NCBI GenBank assembly: GCA_964444795.1
Contig: CAYUIQ010000032.1
Location: 1 to 49,005, forward strand
From: JABMRP01 sp964444795
GTDB lineage: Bacteria > Planctomycetota > Planctomycetia > Pirellulales > Thermoguttaceae
Length of the DNA: 49,005 nt
Direction: 5' to 3'
A program made the translations under genes and the position numbers. The notes beneath the pieces were generated by a model. The model was given only the letters and a program-made list of their open reading frames with translations. It did not search any database and was not told the origin of the DNA. Shown here one piece after another: positions 44,764-49,005 of the stretch (its first letter is position 1; every line of letters starts with the position of its first letter).

Positions 44764-47145
44764 CTATTGAAAATCGGCCGCTCCGACCAGCCTCCAAGTA
44801 TTTCCGCCGTCGGGCGAGGACATCAGCGCGCGGCGAGTACCCCAGTGATCGGTGCGGTAGAACCAATGGGTCGACCAGTAGTCGTAGGAGAGGAACAGGC
44901 GGCCGGACCGGTCGACGGTCAGACGATGGTAGAAGATGCTGTACTCGGAGAAGGGCGCGACGACCAGCACGCGCGGCGGCTCCCAGGGTTTGCCCGGCGG
45001 CTTGCGCTGATAGGCCAGCGTGGCGTGATGGCTGTGGGGATGGGGCTCTTCGTTGGATCGCCAGAGGCGGAAGACCAGATGCAGCGTGTCGTCGGCACCG
45101 CAGACCAGCCCGATGTAGGTCTGACGAGAACCTTCGCCCACCGGCACCGGCTCGGTCCAGCCGCTGCCGGCGTCGTTGGGCTCCAGAGATCGGGCGTACT
45201 CGAACGGCTGGCCATGCGTGCCGATCACCACATGTAAATACCCTTGGCTGTCGATCGTAATGCTGGGGGAGTTATGCACGTCGTTGGGCGGCGCTCCGTA
45301 ACCGACCAGCGCCGGCTTGCCCAACGTTTTCGTCCGGCGGTCGTACGTGGCTACATAGGTCGGCACGCCGGGCACTTTCTCCGCCGGATCGGTCGCCTCG
45401 GCCCAGGCCACGTGGACCTTGTCGCCGCGGGAAACGACCGTCGACGGGATGCCCGAGTGGGCCGACAGACCGATGCACTTCCGCGAGAGCAGCACCGGCT
45501 CGCCCATCGCCAGCCGGCCGTCGACCTTCTCGGGCACGAACAGCTCCAGGTCGTTAATCCGGCGCCAGCGAAGCTTCGGATCGCTGGCCGTGTGCGTGTT
45601 GCGGACGATCGGCGGCGGGCCGTCGGGCAGATTGTGTCCGGAGAACTGCTCGATATCGAACGACCGCCCCCGATCCTCGCGGCCGGGAATCACACAGGCG
45701 GCAAACGCCTTCCCGCGATCGGTCGAGCGGAGCATGGCGATCTCGCGCCCCGAGCGGCCCAGGACATACATGTCGTCGTCGCCGTCAAACGCGATCTTGG
45801 TAAGCGACGCGCCGTATGATTTGTCCTCGGCGGTGCGCGTCGGGTAGGTGGTCCACCGTCCGTCTTCCAGCGTGGCCACGCCGGGCGAAGCGATGACCGC
45901 CGGGCGATTCTTCAGGTCGAAGTAGACTTGATTGTCGACCGGATAGTCGGGCAGGTAGCCGAACTGGCCGTTTTCATGTTCGTACGCTTTCAATAGCAGC
46001 GGCATGTCCAGCGGTGCCGCGGCCGGCGCGACGCCGGCTCGCACGACAAGCGTCGAGTAGGTCGAGAAGTCCGGGTCTTCGGCCGGAGTCGCCCGAACGT
46101 GGACTTGCCGCGTTTGCCCCTCGGCGGGTACCGTGTACGCAACGGTTACTTGGGCGCTCTTTTTCGCTTCGAGCACGACCTCCCGGCTCGACAGCTCGGC
46201 CGGCCACGGGTCGTCGGGAAATTCGATCTCCAGCCGCACGGTCTTGCGGCGGTCCGAGTTGTTATGGACCGAAAAAGCGATCTTGCCCCCGGTGCCGGGC
46301 TGGCCGTACACGATTTGGCGGTACGGGGTCAGCAGCCAGCGATAGGATTGAAACGGGAAGAACGACTTCCGATCGGGTGTCCAATAGGGCAGGTTCGTGT
46401 AGAGATCGCCCGGGTCCCAGCGGGTGACGCCGTCGATGTGTACCGTCGCCTGTTGCACGGGCAGATGCAATCGCCAGGGGACTGCCTCGCGATGGACGTC
46501 GGCCGCGAAGGTGTGCGATGCGCGGCCATCAGTGCCAACGTCAAAGGTATGAATCCGCTGGTCTTTCGCGTCGTAAACAACCGGTGCTGGATCGGCGGAC
46601 GGAATGCCGGTGATCTCCATGCCGAACGCTCCGGCTCGCGGTAGAAAACAGACGTCGCCACTGGCGCCCGGGTTGAGTAGAACGATCGGCTCCTGGCGAC
46701 GCTCGTCGCGATGACCGCGCGCGGTTTCGATCAGATACTTGGGGCAATTGGTACGGAAGCCCCAGGCGATGTCGTCGCCGTAACGGTCTTGCGACACGGT
46801 GACATTCAGCCCGTAAACGCCCTTTCGCAGGACCTGCGTGGCCAGACGCACGCGCCCGGGCGGACCCACGCCGCTGCCGCGAGGTTGCCCGTCCTCGGGA
46901 ATCGTCTCGACCTGGAGGACACGGCGGTCGGGCCCCACGAGGATGGCCTGCAGGCGGGTCTTCCGGCCGGTGCGATTGCGGTCGCGTTTCTCGACCTCCA
47001 CGACCAGCTCCCCCGGCGAGGCCAGGAAATAGACCCCGCCGGCGCCGCCGATTTGCAGATCGATGGGCGGCTCCTCGGCGGCCGACAACGGCTGGGTCTG
47101 AGCCAAACAAGCGGCCAACGAAAGCAGAGCGAGCGTTCGATTCAT
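44764..47145 (-). CDS. Secreted BNR-repeat (sialidase-like propeller) protein
   Basis: The 793-residue protein has a signal peptide (TLALLSLAACLAQTQPLSAA), a beta-sandwich-rich first half of about 430 residues (GGVYFLASPGELVVEVEKRD, then WRLHLPVQQATVHIDGV) and a second half with BNR-4/propeller features: MLRSTDRGKAFAACVIPG, GDKVHVAWAEATDPAEK, DSQGYLHVVIGTHGQPFEY and LMSSPDGGNTWRLVG. BNR-type propellers occur in sialidases, rhamnogalacturonan lyases and binding proteins; the enzyme class cannot be told. The ATG at 47145 is supported by GAGG eight bases upstream. It converges on the GH172-family gene with 56 bases between stops. Confidence 0.82.
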   Translation of the reverse strand: MNRTLALLSLAACLAQTQPLSAAEEPPIDLQIGGAGGVYFLASPGELVVEVEKRDRNRTGRKTRLQAILVGPDRRVLQVETIPEDGQPRGSGVGPPGRVRLATQVLRKGVYGLNVTVSQDRYGDDIAWGFRTNCPKYLIETARGHRDERRQEPIVLLNPGASGDVCFLPRAGAFGMEITGIPSADPAPVVYDAKDQRIHTFDVGTDGRASHTFAADVHREAVPWRLHLPVQQATVHIDGVTRWDPGDLYTNLPYWTPDRKSFFPFQSYRWLLTPYRQIVYGQPGTGGKIAFSVHNNSDRRKTVRLEIEFPDDPWPAELSSREVVLEAKKSAQVTVAYTVPAEGQTRQVHVRATPAEDPDFSTYSTLVVRAGVAPAAAPLDMPLLLKAYEHENGQFGYLPDYPVDNQVYFDLKNRPAVIASPGVATLEDGRWTTYPTRTAEDKSYGASLTKIAFDGDDDMYVLGRSGREIAMLRSTDRGKAFAACVIPGREDRGRSFDIEQFSGHNLPDGPPPIVRNTHTASDPKLRWRRINDLELFVPEKVDGRLAMGEPVLLSRKCIGLSAHSGIPSTVVSRGDKVHVAWAEATDPAEKVPGVPTYVATYDRRTKTLGKPALVGYGAPPNDVHNSPSITIDSQGYLHVVIGTHGQPFEYARSLEPNDAGSGWTEPVPVGEGSRQTYIGLVCGADDTLHLVFRLWRSNEEPHPHSHHATLAYQRKPPGKPWEPPRVLVVAPFSEYSIFYHRLTVDRSGRLFLSYDYWSTHWFYRTDHWGTRRALMSSPDGGNTWRLVGAADFQ

Positions 47146-47467
47146 CGTGGGGTCCTCGGGTATGGGGAGGTCGCTGTCGATAGAATACCACATCGGTTGG
47201 GCGACCGGCAGCCCGAGGTGGTTGAAGAGACGGAACCCGGCCCGCCACGCCGCAATCTAGTTACCGCGAAGCGGTTGAACAACAAAGCCCGGGGTCGCGT
47301 AGCGCACCCTGGGTTGAGAGGCCACAACGACCAGCCGAACGCCAACGGCGTTCCACACGGCATCGCGCGGTTGTGCGACCCCGTTGGGGTCTATCGTGTT
47401 TCGCGCCATCGCTAGCCGGGGTGCTAACAGTTGGTAGCGATGCGGACCATGCGGGGCAACTCCGATT
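47146..47467. other. 322-bp intergenic region with short hairpins
   Basis: Three small perfect hairpins lie in this stretch: ACCGC/GCGGT at 47263-47275, GAACGCC/GGCGTTC at 47337-47353 and GACCCC/GGGGTC at 47377-47391, each with a three-base loop. The block looks like a dispersed non-coding repeat of the kind common in planctomycete genomes. It separates the BNR gene start from the 3' end of the small membrane-protein gene. No gene is supported. Confidence 0.5.
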
Positions 47468-47929
47468 CTAGGTCCTAACGGCGATTTCATCCGAGATTTG
47501 TGCGATCAACTCTGGCCACAATTGGCCAATCAGTGCTGCCAACCACAGCAATCCGCCTCCCCAGATCATTGCCCGGGCGGCGTTAGTAGCGGTCATGTAC
47601 TTGTTTACGAGTCCAACTTTTACGGGGCGATCCGTATACTGTCTGTAACCGAGCGATATCTCGAGTTCAACAGCGCGGCGACGAAGGTGATGCCAGTAAT
47701 CAGCCGCCCGCTCCTCCATGACGACGAATAGTAACGACGCAACGACACCAACGCCCTTGAGCAGGAGGCGGAGCGAATCATCGGGAGGCGGCTCTATCCC
47801 AAAGACGACGGTTACAAGACCGGCGCTCAGAGCGAAGTAGAGTGTCAACTGAGCGAACCGCATGTTCGCGTAATGGCGCATGTTGTCGTTCAGGTGCTTG
47901 TATTCGTCTCGAATGTTGCCGTTCGCCAT
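47468..47929 (-). CDS. Small membrane protein of unknown function (three hydrophobic segments)
   Basis: The 153-residue protein begins with a polar helix (ANGNIRDEYKHLNDNMRHYA) and has three hydrophobic segments: about 24-44 (FAQLTLYFALSAGLVTVVFG), 56-74 (LLKGVGVVASLLFVVMEE) and 118-137 (AMIWGGGLLWLAALIGQLWP). A basic loop, WHHLRRRAVELEIS, lies between. The topology recalls small membrane effector-type proteins found in defence loci, but no family was recognised. GGGAGG sits five bases before the ATG at 47929, a strong site that decides the start. The gene lies 184 bases downstream of the PD-(D/E)XK-like gene on the same strand. Confidence 0.75.
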   Translation of the reverse strand: MANGNIRDEYKHLNDNMRHYANMRFAQLTLYFALSAGLVTVVFGIEPPPDDSLRLLLKGVGVVASLLFVVMEERAADYWHHLRRRAVELEISLGYRQYTDRPVKVGLVNKYMTATNAARAMIWGGGLLWLAALIGQLWPELIAQISDEIAVRT

Positions 47930-48113
47930 CGTCACCTCCCGTGAAGAATGCCACGCTGCCGGATGACCAATTCATTCGAGTGCGATGTGCAAAAGCTCGT
48001 CCGGGGCATCGGGTGAGGCCAGAGGATACTTCTGACACTCCTATTTCATCCATTTAACTGCACGTAGCAGGCCGTGTCAAACCCGGCCTTCTCACAGCCT
48101 TGTCGGGTGGCCA

Positions 48114-48587
48114 TCAGACAGGCCCATTGCAATAAGCCACGATCTTTTGCCAGTCTGCCTCATGCTGTTCGACGGTCTCGGCGAGCACGTTGTCCACGCC
48201 GCGAGCCCATCTGGTCACCCGTTCCTCATAGGTCAAGGTCTCACCAGGGCAGTTCCTTTCGGCTTGGGCTTCGGCGATTTCCATGTGCGTGAGAACGAAG
48301 AACCGCTCGTCAAATTCACCTTGTTTCTCGCGAACTGAGTACAGAACCCAAAAGGTTGGGTGCTCCTGGTCAACCGTCTTGTACTTCTGGTAGAACCCCG
48401 TCACGAAACGCAACGAATTCGATGCCTTGACCTCGATGACCGCCGCGCTTCGGTTCGAGCCAATAGCATAGATGTCGGCTCCCTTCTTGTTGCCATAAGT
48501 TATCGTCGCAAAGATCCCACGCTTGTGTAATTCGGAGCACACTCGGTACTCACCAGCCAGATTCAGGTGGTACTTGTCGATCTTCAT
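48114..48587 (-). CDS. PD-(D/E)XK nuclease-like protein
   Basis: The 157-residue protein starts MKIDKYHLNLAGEYRVCSEL, followed by GIFATITYGNKKGADIYAI and AAVIEVKASNSLRF. The pattern (helix with Glu, then Asp in GAD, then ExK in IEVKAS) is that of PD-(D/E)XK nuclease or holliday-junction-resolvase-like folds. A C-terminal helical region follows. The ATG at 48587 is supported by GGTGG six bases upstream. The frame is open further upstream but only through repeat DNA. Function is unknown; it could be a restriction- or defence-related nuclease or an inactive relative. Confidence 0.75.
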   Translation of the reverse strand: MKIDKYHLNLAGEYRVCSELHKRGIFATITYGNKKGADIYAIGSNRSAAVIEVKASNSLRFVTGFYQKYKTVDQEHPTFWVLYSVREKQGEFDERFFVLTHMEIAEAQAERNCPGETLTYEERVTRWARGVDNVLAETVEQHEADWQKIVAYCNGPV

Positions 48588-49005
48588 GCAATCCACCGCC
48601 CATCTCATGCTTAGTGACACGCCCAACTTCGGCACATCTGCATTGTACTGTAACGACCAAGTACCGTGAAGCAATGGGTGGTGGAGGCGATTCTCCTGGG
48701 AAGGACTCCGAGAACTTCGACGGTTGTTGACCGGTCGATTCTGACTCCTTTGCGCCTTGGCGCCTTTGCGTGATCCCATTGCCTCCCCTTGGGTCAGCAT
48801 GTGAAACGTCGGATTCCCATCCGCAGACTCGGTTCCATGAGACTGGCTCCGGCCCGGGGCCATCACGCGGGTTTGGTAGGAAGGGCAGCTTTCTACCAAG
48901 GTCTCACGCAAAGGCGCCAAGACGCAAAGAAGAGACAGTTGTTGATCCGATGTTCCAAGCTCGATCCGAAGGCGGAGATGACGTTCGGTCTGGTGCAACT
49001 CAACG
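48588..49005. other. 418-bp non-coding region with repeats at window end
   Basis: Upstream of the nuclease-like gene are an inverted repeat (48747-48930) and a smaller one (TTGGTAG/CTACCAA, 48873-48899). An open frame covers this stretch but its composition follows the repeats, so it is not called as coding. Confidence 0.5.
48747..48930. repeat. 26-bp inverted repeat, TTGGCGCCTTTGCGTG type
   Basis: Arms at 48747-48772 and 48905-48930 are complementary over 26 bases with two mismatches, 132 bases apart. Each arm itself contains the near-palindrome TTGGCGCC. No transposase lies between the arms. Confidence 0.8.

Noticed and set aside
48588..48998. Extended N-terminus (137 residues) of the nuclease-like protein.
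   Set aside because: It crosses an inverted repeat and has a composition unlike the rest; a good ribosome-binding site precedes the later ATG.

Overview
The window is GC-rich bacterial DNA that most resembles a planctomycete of the Pirellulales type. This is inferred from gene content: secreted sulfatase, DUF1080 and DUF2961/GH172 proteins, squalene-cyclase-like toroid proteins, an ExbB/ExbD/TPR operon, and a dispersed inverted repeat built on an AACCCGAAGCGTAAGCGAGG core. No tRNA, rRNA or CRISPR array was seen. A 100-N assembly gap lies at 22887-22986.

Region 1 (1-11744, minus strand) is a type VI secretion operon in the order tssA-tssB-tssC-second tssC-tagJ-tssE-tssF-tssG-tssH. This matches the impA-impH plus clpV order of the rhizobial imp locus, and tssH runs off the left edge. 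A small unknown gene, translationally coupled to a sigma-70-family factor, lies just upstream on the same strand and may control the operon. Membrane-complex and tip genes (tssJKLM, hcp, vgrG) are not in the window.

Region 2 (12002-18981) holds an MgtC/DUF4010 membrane protein, a membrane-anchored TPR protein, panD, a compact candidate small RNA on the minus strand, and a POT-family peptide transporter. The transporter carries about 190 extra residues with six EF-hand-like loops between TM9 and TM10.

Region 3 (19009-27888, minus strand) is a four-gene operon: a secreted 1050-residue TPR protein, ExbB, ExbD, and a 1285-residue protein with three N-terminal membrane segments, a very long Pro-rich linker and a C-terminal alpha/alpha toroid. 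The layout looks like a Ton/Tol-type energised system with an unusual effector. A 22-bp tandem repeat next to the gap separates exbD from the toroid gene.

Region 4 (28386-36666) contains TerC, a double DUF1080 protein, a CBS-pair protein, a RecQ with a displaced zinc motif, a lipoprotein with an 18-bp repeat tail, an orphan FetA-like ABC ATPase, a repeat-rich intergenic stretch with a second candidate minus-strand RNA, and an orphan groES.

Region 5 (36933-49005) is accessory: a secreted toroid protein, a nitroreductase, a sulfatase, a GxxExxY gene between long direct repeats, a secreted beta-propeller, a GH172-family protein and a BNR-type propeller. It ends with a small membrane protein beside a PD-(D/E)XK-like protein. 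Inverted repeats of several families fill the spaces between these genes.
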